DNA from: Maritalea mobilis
GTDB taxonomy: Bacteria > Pseudomonadota > Alphaproteobacteria > Rhizobiales > Devosiaceae
Direction: 5' to 3'
Length of the DNA stretch: 64,000 nucleotides
Assembly (NCBI RefSeq): GCF_004363175.1
Contig: NZ_SNYR01000003.1
Coordinates: 396,193-460,192, forward strand
Position numbers and translations under genes: made by a program. The notes beneath the pieces are model-generated. The model was given only the letters and a program-made list of their open reading frames with translations, did not search any database and was not told where the DNA came from. Below are positions 1-9,274 of this stretch, one piece after another (positions within the stretch are counted from its first letter, which is position 1; every line of letters starts with the position of its first letter).

Positions 1-97
1 TCCTTCGCGATTTCCGGCAATGGCCCACTTCACCTTTTGTTTTATTCCGCTATAAGTAACCCCGTTAATTCATTGTAGATTGTAAATAGGTTGATCC

Positions 98-1135
98 ATG
101 ACCGAGTTTCAGAACCGCCTTTTCTCAGGTGTTAAGCCCTCAGGTGATTTGCACTTAGGCAATTATCTGGGCGCGATCCGTCGTTTTGCCCCCATGCAAG
201 AGCAGTTTGACTGCATCTTTTGCGTGGTTGATATGCATGCGATTACGGTCTGGCAAGAGCCTGAAGATTTGCGCCATAAGACAAGGGAAATTGCCGCGAC
301 CTATATTGCCACCGGCGTAGACCCGAAAAAATCCATTATTTTCAACCAAAGCCAAGTGATGCAGCATGCAGAGCTGGCATGGATTTTCAATTGTGTGGCC
401 CGTATCGGTTGGATGAACCGCATGACCCAATTTAAGGATAAAGCGGGCAAAAACCGCGAAAATGCCTCCTTGGGTCTTTATGCTTATCCAAGCTTGATGG
501 CAGCGGATATTCTGCTTTATCGCGGCACACATGTGCCGGTGGGCGACGACCAGAAGCAGCATTTGGAGCTGACCCGCGACATTGCGCAAAAATTCAACAA
601 TGATTTCAAAAAGCAAATTGTTGAAGAAGGTTTTGAAGATGGTGACTTTTTCCCGCTGACGGAGCCATTAATCTCTGGCCCGGCCATGCGGATTATGTCT
701 TTGCGCGATGCGTCGAAGAAAATGTCTAAATCAGATGATTCCGAAATGGCCTGCATTGGCCTGATGGACAGTGCGGACGATATCGCCAAAAAGCTGCGGA
801 AAGCAAAAACCGATCCTGAACCCTTGCCATCAGAGATGGAGGGATTGGAAGATCGTCGTGAAGCCCGCAATTTGGTTGAGATTTACGCGGCCTTGGCCAA
901 TATCAGCTCAGAAGATGTGCTGAAAGAATTTGGTGGCCAAGGGTTTGGTGCATTTAAACCCGCTCTTGCGGAGCTTGCGGTTGAGAAATTGGCCCCAATC
1001 TCTGAAGAAACCAAGCGCATGTTGGCGGACCCGGCTGAAGTGGACAATATTTTGCGTGACGGGGCAGGTCGTGCCCGCGAAATCGCAGAAGAAACCATGA
1101 AGCATGTGCGCCAAATCGTTGGTTTTGTTAGCTAA
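98..1135 (+). CDS. trpS: Tryptophanyl-tRNA synthetase
   Basis: Cytoplasmic class I aminoacyl-tRNA synthetase that charges tRNA-Trp with tryptophan using ATP. The 345 residues fit the bacterial TrpS length. The HIGH-type signature appears as HLGN within [13 protein letters not shown] (about residues 14-26). The class I KMSKS loop is present intact near residues 207-212 and closes the ATP site. The ATG at 98 puts the conserved 'FSGVKPSG' start region near the N-terminus as usual. It begins the plus-strand run and is followed 3 nt later by the universal stress protein frame. In many Hyphomicrobiales the same trpS-uspA-nfu order follows murJ, so the 97 bases before it are probably the murJ-trpS gap. 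I see no coding signal in them. Confidence 0.97.
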   Translation: MTEFQNRLFSGVKPSGDLHLGNYLGAIRRFAPMQEQFDCIFCVVDMHAITVWQEPEDLRHKTREIAATYIATGVDPKKSIIFNQSQVMQHAELAWIFNCVARIGWMNRMTQFKDKAGKNRENASLGLYAYPSLMAADILLYRGTHVPVGDDQKQHLELTRDIAQKFNNDFKKQIVEEGFEDGDFFPLTEPLISGPAMRIMSLRDASKKMSKSDDSEMACIGLMDSADDIAKKLRKAKTDPEPLPSEMEGLEDRREARNLVEIYAALANISSEDVLKEFGGQGFGAFKPALAELAVEKLAPISEETKRMLADPAEVDNILRDGAGRAREIAEETMKHVRQIVGFVS

Positions 1136-1138
1136 AAT

Positions 1139-1699
1139 ATGCCTGATCGAAATGCGCTTGGCAAAAGCGCATTTCGGTGGCAGCATGTCGCCATGAGCGT
1201 TGAGCACGAAGATCAGACAGCCCAAATGCCAGATTTTGGCGGGCGTAAATTTTTAGCCGTTTTGGACGGCACAGAAGAATGTTGGGTGGCGGTGACCTTT
1301 GCCGCCTACCGCATGAAGCGCACGGGTGGCATCGTCAAACTTTTGGTGGTGATAGAGCCGGATGACTTTCAGCACTGGATCGGTGTGGAAGATGTGATGC
1401 GCGCCGAAGCCTATGAACAAGCCAATCAATGGTTGGATGAGGCAGAAACCAAAATCGCCCAAATCGGCAATATCCAAGTGGAGCGCGAAATCCGCGAAGG
1501 CCGCACCGCCGACGAGATTGAAGAGCTGATCAGCGAAGATAAAAATATCTCCATTCTGGTGCTGGCGTCTTCCACCTCAACCGATGGGCCAGGGCCTTTG
1601 GTCAGCACATTGGCAGCACGCGGGGCCAACGCTTTGCCCATTCCCGTGGCAATTGTGCCAGGCATTTTGACCGACAGTCAGATCGCGGAATTGGCATAA
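1139..1699 (+). CDS. Universal stress protein, UspA family
   Basis: Single-domain UspA-type alpha/beta protein. The core begins at 'KFLAVLDGTEECWVAV' with the usual beta1/loop, and ends with the region around 'ILVLASSTSTDGPGPLVS' and 'PIPVAIVPG', where nucleotide-binding USPs carry G-2x-G-9x-G-S/T. That glycine motif is not clearly complete here, so ATP binding is uncertain. The frame can start at 1139, directly after trpS, or at the ATG at 1193 (MSVEHEDQ). Neither has a convincing Shine-Dalgarno, and 1193 gives a more usual N-terminus. Position between trpS and an Nfu-type scaffold is the standard order in this bacterial group. The cellular role is not known beyond stress association. Confidence 0.9.
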   Translation: MPDRNALGKSAFRWQHVAMSVEHEDQTAQMPDFGGRKFLAVLDGTEECWVAVTFAAYRMKRTGGIVKLLVVIEPDDFQHWIGVEDVMRAEAYEQANQWLDEAETKIAQIGNIQVEREIREGRTADEIEELISEDKNISILVLASSTSTDGPGPLVSTLAARGANALPIPVAIVPGILTDSQIAELA

Positions 1700-1830
1700 A
1701 TTTCCTCAAATTGCCGAAATTTTGTGCGATTCAATGCTTGCCTTTGACGCGCAAAAGACTATTTTAAAATCATTCTAAACTGATTTCGGGTGTCCAAACC
1801 GCCCGACAAGATTAATCGGAGAGATCGGTC

Positions 1831-2394
1831 ATGTTTATTCAAACCGAAGCGACGCCAAACCCACAAACCTTGAAATTTCTGCCGGGCCGCGATGTGTTGC
1901 CGGAGCAGCCAAAGGATTTTCGGGATGAAGAAGCTGCAAAAGCTTCGCCTTTGGCCAGCGCTTTGTTCACCATTGATGGGGTGACCGGTGTGTTCTTTGG
2001 CGCAGATTTTATCGCAGTCACCAAAGATGACAGTGATTGGGCGCATCTAAAGCCTGCCATTTTGGGTTCGATCATGGAACATTTCATGTCGAACCAGCCG
2101 CTTTTGAGCGATGGCGAAACTGCAGCGCAAAACACCCAAGCTGAGGAATTCTTTGAAGAAGACGACAAAGAGATGGTCGAAGTGATCAAGGAATTGTTGG
2201 ATACACGTGTGCGTCCGGCGGTGGCCATGGATGGCGGCGACATCATCTTTAAAGGCTTTAAGCAAGGCACTGTTTATTTGCACATGCAAGGCGCGTGTTC
2301 AGGTTGCCCATCTTCAACCGCGACATTGAAAAATGGCATTGAAAACCTGTTGCGTCACTTTGTGCCGGGCGTGGAAGACGTTCAGCAAATCTAG
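1831..2394 (+). CDS. Nfu/NifU-type Fe-S cluster scaffold protein
   Basis: Carrier that accepts and passes on Fe-S clusters. Two domains are visible: an N-terminal Nfu_N domain (about residues 1-90, starting MFIQTEATPNP) and a C-terminal NifU-like domain (about 105-187) with the cluster-binding C-x-x-C in GACSGCPSS. The 187-residue length and layout match the alphaproteobacterial and mitochondrial NFU1 type. A Shine-Dalgarno GGAGAGA lies a few bases before the ATG. The 131-bp gap before it contains TTGACG at 1744-1749 followed by an AT-rich stretch, a possible promoter. Downstream is tsaB. The cluster type and clients cannot be told from sequence. Confidence 0.95.
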   Translation: MFIQTEATPNPQTLKFLPGRDVLPEQPKDFRDEEAAKASPLASALFTIDGVTGVFFGADFIAVTKDDSDWAHLKPAILGSIMEHFMSNQPLLSDGETAAQNTQAEEFFEEDDKEMVEVIKELLDTRVRPAVAMDGGDIIFKGFKQGTVYLHMQGACSGCPSSTATLKNGIENLLRHFVPGVEDVQQI

Positions 2395-2442
2395 GCGGTT
2401 CACACCGACTTGCGTTATCGACGCATATTTTTGACTTGATTT

Positions 2443-3165
2443 GTGGGCGGAGAACCGACAAACCATTTGCCTATGGAAAATGAGCTTCGCCCCCAACATC
2501 CTGTAATTCTAGCGCTTGATACAGCGCACCAATATTGTCAGGGCGCGCTGGTGCGGGCTGATGGCGAACTTCACCAAATTGTTGAACCGCGCAGCCGTGG
2601 CCATGCCGAACGTTTGATCGACATGGTGGACGAACTGTTGGCAGACGCGCACCTCACCATCAAAGAAATTGACCGCTTTGTGGTCACCACAGGCCCAGGC
2701 TCATTTACTGGTTTGCGGGTGGGCCTTGCCGCTGCGCGCGGATTCGGCGTGGCGTTGAATAAGCCCGTCCTTGGCCTTTCCACCTTGGAAGCCATGTCGC
2801 TTTCCGCCCCACCACAAACGCCTCATAAAGTGCTGTTCGATGCACGGCGCGACCAACATTACTTCCAAGCCTTTGCCGCCCCCGGCCAACCAAGTGGTGC
2901 GCCGCAACTGCTGGAAAATGACCGGATTGAAGAACATATCAATCGGGGTGATTTGGTGTTGGGCACTGGTGCAGATTTCGCCATCGACCAATGCGGTGCG
3001 AAGGGTAATTCTGATGCGGCCGAATGGCTCGATATTGCCCGTGTGGCCCGCTATGGCGCATTGATCGCTGCGGATAATTACAAGCCAGAGCCGCTTTATG
3101 TGCGCGCTGCCGATGCCAAACCGCAAAGCGGCAAAAGCATTGCCCGCGAGGGACATGCCCGATGA
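2443..3165 (+). CDS. tsaB: tRNA t6A modification protein TsaB
   Basis: Partner of TsaD and TsaE in making the threonylcarbamoyladenosine-37 modification of ANN-decoding tRNAs. It is an ASKHA-fold protein: 'ILALDTA' opens the fold, and 'TTGPGSFTGLRVGL' is the family signature (near residues 84-97). 'LFDARRDQHYFQAF' is another conserved TsaB block. The frame opens with GTG at 2443; an in-frame ATG at 2473 gives an N-terminus closer to the family norm, and neither has a strong ribosome site. It overlaps rimI by ATGA (3162-3165), a coupled tsaB-rimI pair that is very common in bacteria. Confidence 0.95.
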   Translation: MGGEPTNHLPMENELRPQHPVILALDTAHQYCQGALVRADGELHQIVEPRSRGHAERLIDMVDELLADAHLTIKEIDRFVVTTGPGSFTGLRVGLAAARGFGVALNKPVLGLSTLEAMSLSAPPQTPHKVLFDARRDQHYFQAFAAPGQPSGAPQLLENDRIEEHINRGDLVLGTGADFAIDQCGAKGNSDAAEWLDIARVARYGALIAADNYKPEPLYVRAADAKPQSGKSIAREGHAR

Positions 3166-3638
3166 AAATCTGGTCAGCGCCGCTCGGTTTGCACATCGAA
3201 ATGGCAGACAGCCAAGACGCAGAACAATTGGCCAAGCTGCACGCAGAGGGCTTTTTCCGGGGCTGGTCAGTGCCCGATTTTGTGGCCTATATCAGCAACA
3301 AAGACACGCCCATCTATGTGGCGTGCGACAAACACCGCAAAATTGCCGGCTTTTCCATTTTGCGGGTGCAAAATGATGAGTGCGAGCTGCTGACCATCGT
3401 GGTGAGCAAGCGTTTTCGCGGTAAAAAATTAGGCGATGCGTTGATGAAAGCCATGTGGCAAGATTTGTTTTATTCTCCCGTCACCAAGATGTTTTTGGAA
3501 GTGGATGAAGACAATGAGCCGGCGAAAAATCTTTATGCCCAATATGGATTTGCCCAAGTGGGCACGCGCCGCGGCTATTATCCGCGACCAGATGGCCACA
3601 CGGCCACCGCACTTGTCATGCGTGCCGATCTCGGCTAA
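3162..3638 (+). CDS. rimI: Ribosomal-protein alanine acetyltransferase RimI-like (GNAT)
   Basis: GNAT-fold N-acetyltransferase, by context the RimI type that acetylates the N-terminal alanine of ribosomal protein S18. The acetyl-CoA loop Q/R-x-x-G-x-G/A is represented by 'SKRFRGKKLGDALM' (about residues 84-97), followed by 'FLEVDEDNEPAKNLYAQYGF', the usual RimI V-x-x-x-N-x-x-A-x-x-x-Y-x-x-x-G-F motif. Length 158. Its ATG overlaps the tsaB stop by four bases, so translation is probably coupled. The substrate is inferred from family and neighbour, not shown by sequence. Confidence 0.9.
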   Translation: MKIWSAPLGLHIEMADSQDAEQLAKLHAEGFFRGWSVPDFVAYISNKDTPIYVACDKHRKIAGFSILRVQNDECELLTIVVSKRFRGKKLGDALMKAMWQDLFYSPVTKMFLEVDEDNEPAKNLYAQYGFAQVGTRRGYYPRPDGHTATALVMRADLG

Positions 3639-3674
3639 CCCGTTGGCAATAGTGCGCACAAAAGGATAGGTCTA

Positions 3675-4124
3675 ATGAGCGAAAATGCAGACGTCAGCCA
3701 TTTGGAAAATATGTGCGAAAAGTCTGGCATGCGCATGACCGAACAGCGCCGCGTGATCGCGCGGGTGCTGGAGGGGGCAACCGACCATCCGGATGTGGAA
3801 GAGCTTTACCGCCGCGCCTCGAAGATCGATGAACGCATTTCCCTGTCCACTGTTTATCGCACCGTGAACCTGTTTGAAGAAGCAGGGTTGGTCGCCAAGC
3901 ATGATTTTAAAGATGGCCGCGCCCGGTTTGAACCGATCCCCGATGAACATCATGATCATCTGATCGATGTGCGCTCAGGCCGTGTGATCGAATTTCGCAA
4001 TGAAGAAATCGAAGCCATCCAAGAAGTGATTGCCCGCAAGCTCGGCTATAAATTGGTGGACCACCGCTTGGAGCTTTATGGCGTGCCGCTCAATGATGCG
4101 GCAAAAGAGGCAGAAGAAGACTAA
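3675..4124 (+). CDS. Fur-family metalloregulator (Fur/Mur type)
   Basis: Ferric uptake regulator family repressor: an N-terminal winged helix (about residues 1-85, with 'LSTVYRTVNLFEEAGLV') and a C-terminal dimer and metal domain carrying the histidine cluster 'DEHHDHLID'. No C-x-x-C pairs of a structural zinc site are present, as is usual in rhizobial Fur/Mur proteins, many of which respond to manganese rather than iron. An AGGA-type ribosome site precedes the ATG. It lies between rimI and plsC, with only one base between its stop and the plsC ATG. A second Fur-family member (Irr) lies at 26.9-27.3 kb. Which metal it senses cannot be decided by reading. Confidence 0.92.
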   Translation: MSENADVSHLENMCEKSGMRMTEQRRVIARVLEGATDHPDVEELYRRASKIDERISLSTVYRTVNLFEEAGLVAKHDFKDGRARFEPIPDEHHDHLIDVRSGRVIEFRNEEIEAIQEVIARKLGYKLVDHRLELYGVPLNDAAKEAEED

Positions 4125-4125
4125 T

Positions 4126-4932
4126 ATGATCCTATCCGGCTTAATCTTCTTCCTCATCATTGTGCCGATTTTGCTGGTGTTGGGGCTGATACAACAGGTG
4201 ATTTTGTGGCTGCGCTTGCCACAATGGAATGTGATCCCGATGCTGGCGCACAAATTGCTCTGCAAATATTTGGGCATCAAAGTGAATGTGGTGGGCAAAA
4301 TCGCCAAAGGCAAACCCACCCTTTTGGTGTCGAACCATATTTCCTGGATGGATATTCCAGCCATTGGCGCCGTGCTGCCCATCAGCTTTGTGGCCAAAGC
4401 CGAAGTGGGGCGCTGGCCGATCGTGCGCACCTTGGCCAAAATGCAAAAAACCATTTTTGTCGACCGCACCCGCAAAACCGATACGGGCCGCGTGGCCACT
4501 GAAATGGGCGCGCGCATGAATGAAGGGCGCGGCGTGGTGCTGTTTGCCGAAGGCACATCCGACATTGGCAGCCATGTTTTGCCTTTCCGCTCCGCGCTAG
4601 TTGGGGCAACCCAAATGGCTATGAAGTCTGGCGGGGGTGAAGAGATTTACATCCAGCCCATGTGCATCGCTTATACCAAGCTGAACGGCTTGCCCATTTC
4701 CCGCGCTGAACGCACCAAAATTGCTTGGGTTGGCGATATGGGGCTAACCGATAACTTGAGCGACATTTTGCTGTCGGGCACAAAATCGGTGACCATTATG
4801 CTGGGCGAACCGATGCTGATCGACGCGGAAATGAACCGCAAGGCCATCACCCAAAAAGCCCATGCCCAAGTGCGGGCCATGTTGGTGGCTTTGAACCGTG
4901 GTTTGCCATTGCCGCAGGTGCATCAGGGCTAA
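4126..4932 (+). CDS. plsC: 1-acyl-sn-glycerol-3-phosphate acyltransferase
   Basis: Membrane acyltransferase that turns lysophosphatidic acid into phosphatidic acid. The N-terminus is a hydrophobic segment (about residues 3-25). The catalytic H-x4-D motif is visible as NHISWMD, followed by 'FVDRTRK' and the substrate-binding 'FAEGTS' block, all in the order expected for PlsC. I chose ATG 4126, one base after the fur stop, because it starts immediately before the membrane segment. The frame stays open upstream into fur, but that extension has no family likeness. Length 268. Confidence 0.93.
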   Translation: MILSGLIFFLIIVPILLVLGLIQQVILWLRLPQWNVIPMLAHKLLCKYLGIKVNVVGKIAKGKPTLLVSNHISWMDIPAIGAVLPISFVAKAEVGRWPIVRTLAKMQKTIFVDRTRKTDTGRVATEMGARMNEGRGVVLFAEGTSDIGSHVLPFRSALVGATQMAMKSGGGEEIYIQPMCIAYTKLNGLPISRAERTKIAWVGDMGLTDNLSDILLSGTKSVTIMLGEPMLIDAEMNRKAITQKAHAQVRAMLVALNRGLPLPQVHQG

Positions 4933-5036
4933 ATTTGCAACATCAGCAGAATCGTCGCATTTCCGGTGGTTTGCACAGGGCTCATTTTGGTGTAACAAGT
5001 CGCTCCTGAACTTCCCCTTATTGGCGAAAAGAATTT

Positions 5037-6383
5037 GTGACTGCGATGAAAAAGCTCTTTATCAAAACCTATGGCTGCCAAATGAACGTTTATGACAGTG
5101 ATCGCATGAGTGATGCGCTGGCAGCGTCTGGCTATGAGGCAACCACAGAGATCAATGATGCTGATCTTGTGGTGCTGAACACTTGCCATATTCGCGAAAA
5201 AGCAGCTGAAAAAGTATATTCAGAGCTGGGCCGTTTACGCATTTTGCGTCAGTCGCAAGAAGCCAAAGGCAAAAAGATGATGATCGGCATTGCCGGTTGT
5301 GTGGCTCAGGCTGAAGGCGAAGAGATTATGCGCCGCGCGCCGGTGGTCGACTTGGTTTTTGGCCCGCAATCCTATCACAAATTGCCTGAATTGGTGGGCC
5401 GCGCCGCCAATGAAAAGGTGGTGGAAACTGACTTTCCGGCAGAAGACAAATTTGAGCATTTGCCCAAAGCCAAAAAGGAAACCACCATTGCCCGTGGCCT
5501 AACGTCCTTTTTGACCGTGCAGGAAGGCTGCGACAAATTTTGTTCCTTCTGTGTGGTGCCCTATACCCGCGGTGCTGAAGTGTCTCGCCCCGTGGCGCAA
5601 GTGGTGGCTGAAGCGCAAAATCTGGTCGATGGTGGCGTGAAAGAAATCACGCTGCTGGGTCAGAATGTGAACGCCTATCACGGCCTCGATGAAAAGGGGA
5701 ACAGCACCGGATTGGCCGATCTGATCTATCGTTTGGCGGACATTAAGGGGTTGGAGCGCCTTCGCTACACGACATCGCACCCGCGCGATATGGATGATGC
5801 GTTGATCGAGGCGCACCGCGATCTCGATATGCTGATGCCTTATCTGCATTTGCCGGTGCAAGCTGGGTCTGACAAGATTTTGAAGGCCATGAACCGCCAG
5901 CACACGGCCAAAGAATATATGGATCTGATCGACCGCATCCGCACCGCACGGCCTGATTTGGCGCTTTCAGGCGACTTTATTGTCGGCTTCCCCGGTGAAA
6001 CGGAAGAAGATTTTGAAGCCACCATGCAGTTGGTGAAAGACGTGCACTACGCAGCGGCCTATTCCTTCAAATATTCAACTCGCCCTGGCACCCCCGGCGC
6101 GGAGATGGACGGGCAAGTGCCAGAAGATGTGAAATATGAGCGGTTGCAGCGGTTGCAAGAATTGCTCAACGCCCAACAAAAAGAGTTCAATGATTCATGC
6201 GTGGGCAAAACCTTCCCCGTACTTTTTGAGAAAAAAGGCCGCGACGAAGGTCAGATCGTTGGGCGGTCACCCTATCTGCAACCCGTACAAGTTGAAGCAG
6301 ATTTGTCTCTAATTGGCACAATTCGACCTGTTTCTATGTATGATACCGGGAAATTTTCACTCTTTGGTAAGATTGTCACATAA
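5037..6383 (+). CDS. miaB: tRNA-2-methylthio-N6-dimethylallyladenosine synthase
   Basis: Radical-SAM methylthiotransferase that converts i6A-37 to ms2i6A in tRNAs. The N-terminal UPF0004 domain has the three auxiliary-cluster cysteines in 'TYGCQMN', 'NTCHIRE' and 'IAGCVAQ'. The radical-SAM CxxxCxxC is in '[16 protein letters not shown]'. A TRAM domain closes the protein ('[27 protein letters not shown]'). The frame starts at GTG 5037, and ATG 5046 ([10 protein letters not shown]) is equally plausible. Length 448 is normal. It is followed by phoH-ybeY-corC-lnt, the classic bacterial miaB operon order. Confidence 0.97.
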   Translation: MTAMKKLFIKTYGCQMNVYDSDRMSDALAASGYEATTEINDADLVVLNTCHIREKAAEKVYSELGRLRILRQSQEAKGKKMMIGIAGCVAQAEGEEIMRRAPVVDLVFGPQSYHKLPELVGRAANEKVVETDFPAEDKFEHLPKAKKETTIARGLTSFLTVQEGCDKFCSFCVVPYTRGAEVSRPVAQVVAEAQNLVDGGVKEITLLGQNVNAYHGLDEKGNSTGLADLIYRLADIKGLERLRYTTSHPRDMDDALIEAHRDLDMLMPYLHLPVQAGSDKILKAMNRQHTAKEYMDLIDRIRTARPDLALSGDFIVGFPGETEEDFEATMQLVKDVHYAAAYSFKYSTRPGTPGAEMDGQVPEDVKYERLQRLQELLNAQQKEFNDSCVGKTFPVLFEKKGRDEGQIVGRSPYLQPVQVEADLSLIGTIRPVSMYDTGKFSLFGKIVT

Positions 6384-6444
6384 TAATCTGAATAGATGCG
6401 TATAGTTGGGGTAAGGCTTTAACTTGATTCGACAGGAGCGCTGA

Positions 6445-7461
6445 TTGACAAAAACTTGGTCGCCTGAGGGCCAGCAAAACACCACCAATGATGTGGAACT
6501 TGCTTTTGAAGATAACCGGCTGGTGTCCCAGCTATATGGTGAATTCGACCAAAATCTTGCGCTGATCGAACAAAAACTGGGCATTCAAACCATATCGCGG
6601 GGCAATCACGTCTTTCTGTCCGGCAGCAATGTGGCGGTGGACCAAGCCCGCCGTACCCTCGAAACCCTTTATGAAATGTTGGAAAATGGCCAAGCCATCA
6701 CGCCCGGCGAGGTGGATGGGGTCATCCGGATGATTTTGACAGAAGATAGCCAACTCACATTGCCCACATTTGAAAAACGCGGCCGCGTGCGCATGGCGCA
6801 AATCGCCACGCGTAAATCAACCATTGTGGCCCGTTCCCCCGCGCAGGATGGGTATATCCGCGCCATGGATCGGCAGGAATTGGTGTTTGGCGTTGGCCCG
6901 GCGGGCACGGGCAAAACCTATTTGGCTGTGGCTTATGCGGCTACCTTGTTGGAACGCGGCGAAATCAACCGTATCATCTTGTCGCGCCCAGCGGTGGAAG
7001 CGGGTGAGCGCTTGGGCTTTTTGCCCGGCGATATGAAGGAAAAGGTCGATCCTTATCTGCGCCCGCTTTATGACGCGCTTTATGATATGATGCAGCCGGA
7101 AATTGTTGAACGCTGCCTTGAAAGCCAAACCATCGAAGTGGCGCCGCTGGCCTTTATGCGTGGGCGCACATTGTCCAATGCCGTGGTGATTTTGGACGAA
7201 GCTCAAAACACCACAACCCAGCAAATGAAAATGTTTTTGACCCGTTTGGGCGAAAACTCAAAAATGATTATCACCGGCGACCCAAGCCAGATCGACTTGC
7301 CCAATGGCGTGCGCTCGGGCTTGGTGGAAGCGCTGGATTTGCTCAATGGCGTCAAAGGCATTCAGATCACCCGCTTCACGGATAAAGATGTGGTGCGCCA
7401 CGAATTGGTGGCCCGCATCATCCGCGCTTACGATGGCAAGCCGCAAGAAGATGAGGCCTAA
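6445..7461 (+). CDS. PhoH-family ATPase (PhoH/YbeZ)
   Basis: PhoH/YbeZ NTPase, usually coupled to YbeY in rRNA processing. Walker A is GPAGTGKT (residues 151-158) and Walker B is 'VVILDEAQNTT' (about 247-257). The start is the TTG at 6445: an AGGAG at 6434-6438 sits 6 nt before it and no ATG is available at the N-terminus, so the ribosome site decides the start. Length 338. It is followed 6 nt later by ybeY, fitting a shared task. Confidence 0.95.
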   Translation: MTKTWSPEGQQNTTNDVELAFEDNRLVSQLYGEFDQNLALIEQKLGIQTISRGNHVFLSGSNVAVDQARRTLETLYEMLENGQAITPGEVDGVIRMILTEDSQLTLPTFEKRGRVRMAQIATRKSTIVARSPAQDGYIRAMDRQELVFGVGPAGTGKTYLAVAYAATLLERGEINRIILSRPAVEAGERLGFLPGDMKEKVDPYLRPLYDALYDMMQPEIVERCLESQTIEVAPLAFMRGRTLSNAVVILDEAQNTTTQQMKMFLTRLGENSKMIITGDPSQIDLPNGVRSGLVEALDLLNGVKGIQITRFTDKDVVRHELVARIIRAYDGKPQEDEA

Positions 7462-7467
7462 CGCCTT

Positions 7468-7953
7468 ATGTCGGCTTATCAGATTGAGATTGATGTGCTG
7501 CGCAATGATGAGCGTTGGCCAGAGCCATTAGCAGATCAAATTGATCATATTGTCAGCACCGCGCTCGACACATTGGGATTGGTGATCGAAGGGCCCGCCG
7601 AATTGTCGCTGCTGCTGACCAATGATGAAGAGCAGCAAAAGCTGAATGCCAATTGGCGGCAAAAAGACAAAAGCACCAATGTGCTCTCTTTCCCGCAAAT
7701 TGAGCCGGATGAAGCCATTGAAGGCATGTTGGGCGATATTTCTTTTGCCTATGAAACCGTGAAGCAAGAAGCGGAAACGGAACAAAAACAATTCGACCAT
7801 CATTTCGCCCATTTGCTTGTTCATGGCTTTCTGCATATTTTGGGCTATGATCATTTGGAAGATGATGAGGCAGAAGAAATGGAAGCCGCAGAGCGAAAAA
7901 TATTGGCGCGGCTTGACATTGCAGACCCTTATGCCGACATAGTTGAACAATAA
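7468..7953 (+). CDS. ybeY: Endoribonuclease YbeY
   Basis: Zinc-dependent RNase acting in 16S rRNA 3'-end maturation and 70S quality control. The diagnostic H-x3-H-x5-H metal motif is present as HGFLHILGYDH (H119, H123, H129). The conserved 'KSTNVLSFP' block, with the catalytic arginine position replaced as in many homologues, precedes it. 161 residues is normal. It lies directly between phoH and corC, the usual context. Confidence 0.96.
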   Translation: MSAYQIEIDVLRNDERWPEPLADQIDHIVSTALDTLGLVIEGPAELSLLLTNDEEQQKLNANWRQKDKSTNVLSFPQIEPDEAIEGMLGDISFAYETVKQEAETEQKQFDHHFAHLLVHGFLHILGYDHLEDDEAEEMEAAERKILARLDIADPYADIVEQ

Positions 7954-7992
7954 ACGGCCAAAAAGAAAATGGCCAAAAGCACGGAGAGAAAA

Positions 7993-8010
7993 CGGTTTTA
8001 GCTAAAACCG
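7993..8010. promoter_or_regulatory. Perfect 18-bp palindrome upstream of corC
   Basis: CGGTTTTA-GC-TAAAACCG is a perfect inverted repeat ending 6 nt before the corC start codon. It could be a dimeric regulator's operator or an RNA hairpin covering the initiation region. A purine-rich GGAGAG lies just upstream, so a hairpin could control access to or spacing of a ribosome site. No T-run follows, so it is not a normal terminator. Confidence 0.5.
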
Positions 8011-8016
8011 ATCGAC

Positions 8017-9132
8017 ATGAACGATAAAGATCAATCTATCGCCGCGGCGGATCGGCCGCATCGCCAAGTTGGCGACCAGAGTTCCTACACTGAGGAAGCC
8101 CCCCGTTCATTCTGGGCGCGTTTGCGTGCCAAGCTCACCGGTAAAGCGCCTTCATTGCGCGAAGATTTGCAAGTTGCGCTGGATGACAACACCGAAACAG
8201 AAGGCGATGGCGCCTTTTCTGCCGGTGAAAAAGCGCTGATTCAAAATGTTCTGAACCTTGCCCACACCCGTGTTGAAGATGTGATGGTGCCGCGCGCTGA
8301 TATTGAAGCGTGCGAAGACAATGCGTCCATGTCCTCTCTTATTGCGCGTTTCCGCGAGGCGGGTCATTCGCGCCTGCCCATTTATGGCGACAATCTCGAT
8401 AATATTATCGGCATGATCCATATTAAGGATTTGCTGCTGTCGCTGGCGGAACCACAGCCAGAAAATGAAAAGCCGGACCAACCGGAAAAGCTGAAAAGCC
8501 CGCTCTTGCGCACGCAAATTGCCAAGCAACGGAAAATGGTGCGCGATGTGTTGTTCGTGCCGCCCTCTATGCCTGTGGCAACCTTGTTGCAGCGCATGCA
8601 AACCACCCGCGTTCACATGGCGATTGTGGTGGATGAATATGGCGGCACCGATGGTTTGGTGACCATCGAAGATTTGCTGGAAGCCGTGGTGGGCGATATT
8701 GAAGACGAACATGATGAAGCGGACGCCAGCCAGCTCAAGCGTGTGGACGAAAACACGCTGATTGCAGATGCGCGGGTCGAGTTGGAAGATTTATCTGATG
8801 AGCTTGGTCCAAACTTCCAGCCCGGTGAAGCGGCAGAAGATGTGGATACACTTGGCGGTTTGATCATCAATTTGGTAGATCGCGTGCCCGTACGTGGCGA
8901 AGTGATCGCCAAAGTACGTGGGTTCGAATTTGAAATTATGCAGGCTGATCCTCGCCGCGTGAAAAAGATCAAAATCACCCGCCGTCGTCGTGGGTTGCGC
9001 ACACGCACACGACCTGCTGGCCCCGGCGAATTTGCGCCCGCTGCGCAAAATATAGATCCAAATCGGCCGAAGCCGACAGCAGCCGAAGCCAAAGCCGAAC
9101 CGGAAAAAGAAAAAGCATCCGCCACTGGTTAA
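8017..9132 (+). CDS. CorC/HlyC-family CBS-domain protein
   Basis: Cytoplasmic protein of the CorC/YbeX group: an N-terminal region ending in 'VEDVMVPRADIEA', a pair of CBS domains (about residues 85-225; second one around 'VRDVLFVPPSMPVATLLQRM'), and a C-terminal CorC_HlyC FAD-type domain ('DTLGGLIINLVDRVPVRGEVI'). It ends in a low-complexity tail rich in P, A, E and K (about 325-371). YbeX proteins have been linked to ribosome and Mg/Co homeostasis, and the ybeY-corC-lnt order supports that grouping. No canonical ribosome site is seen next to ATG 8017; a palindrome lies there instead. Confidence 0.92.
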   Translation: MNDKDQSIAAADRPHRQVGDQSSYTEEAPRSFWARLRAKLTGKAPSLREDLQVALDDNTETEGDGAFSAGEKALIQNVLNLAHTRVEDVMVPRADIEACEDNASMSSLIARFREAGHSRLPIYGDNLDNIIGMIHIKDLLLSLAEPQPENEKPDQPEKLKSPLLRTQIAKQRKMVRDVLFVPPSMPVATLLQRMQTTRVHMAIVVDEYGGTDGLVTIEDLLEAVVGDIEDEHDEADASQLKRVDENTLIADARVELEDLSDELGPNFQPGEAAEDVDTLGGLIINLVDRVPVRGEVIAKVRGFEFEIMQADPRRVKKIKITRRRRGLRTRTRPAGPGEFAPAAQNIDPNRPKPTAAEAKAEPEKEKASATG

Positions 9133-9143
9133 ATCAGTGGCGG
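9119..9143 (+). terminator. Hairpin spanning the corC stop codon
   Basis: CCGCCACTG (9119-9127) and CAGTGGCGG (9135-9143) form a perfect 9-bp stem whose 7-nt loop contains the corC TAA. There is no T-run after it, so it may be an RNA 3'-end stabiliser or a Rho-type or pausing element rather than a full intrinsic terminator. Confidence 0.45.
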
Positions 9144-9274
9144 TCAGCCTCCACAAAAATGTCGGATTAAATCGGCAAAACTTGTCCATTGAAATATAGG
9201 ACAAATCAGGATTCACTTGCCCAAATCAACCTGCCGGGCGAGAGCCAAGCAAATTTGAGTGAAGGGATGTTGGT

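Noticed and set aside
1-97. 3' end of an upstream gene (e.g. murJ)
   Set aside because: No frame with convincing coding character ends here; too short to judge.
4030-4125. N-terminal extension of plsC overlapping fur
   Set aside because: The added residues are fur sequence in another frame with no PlsC likeness; ATG 4126 directly after the fur stop is the natural start.
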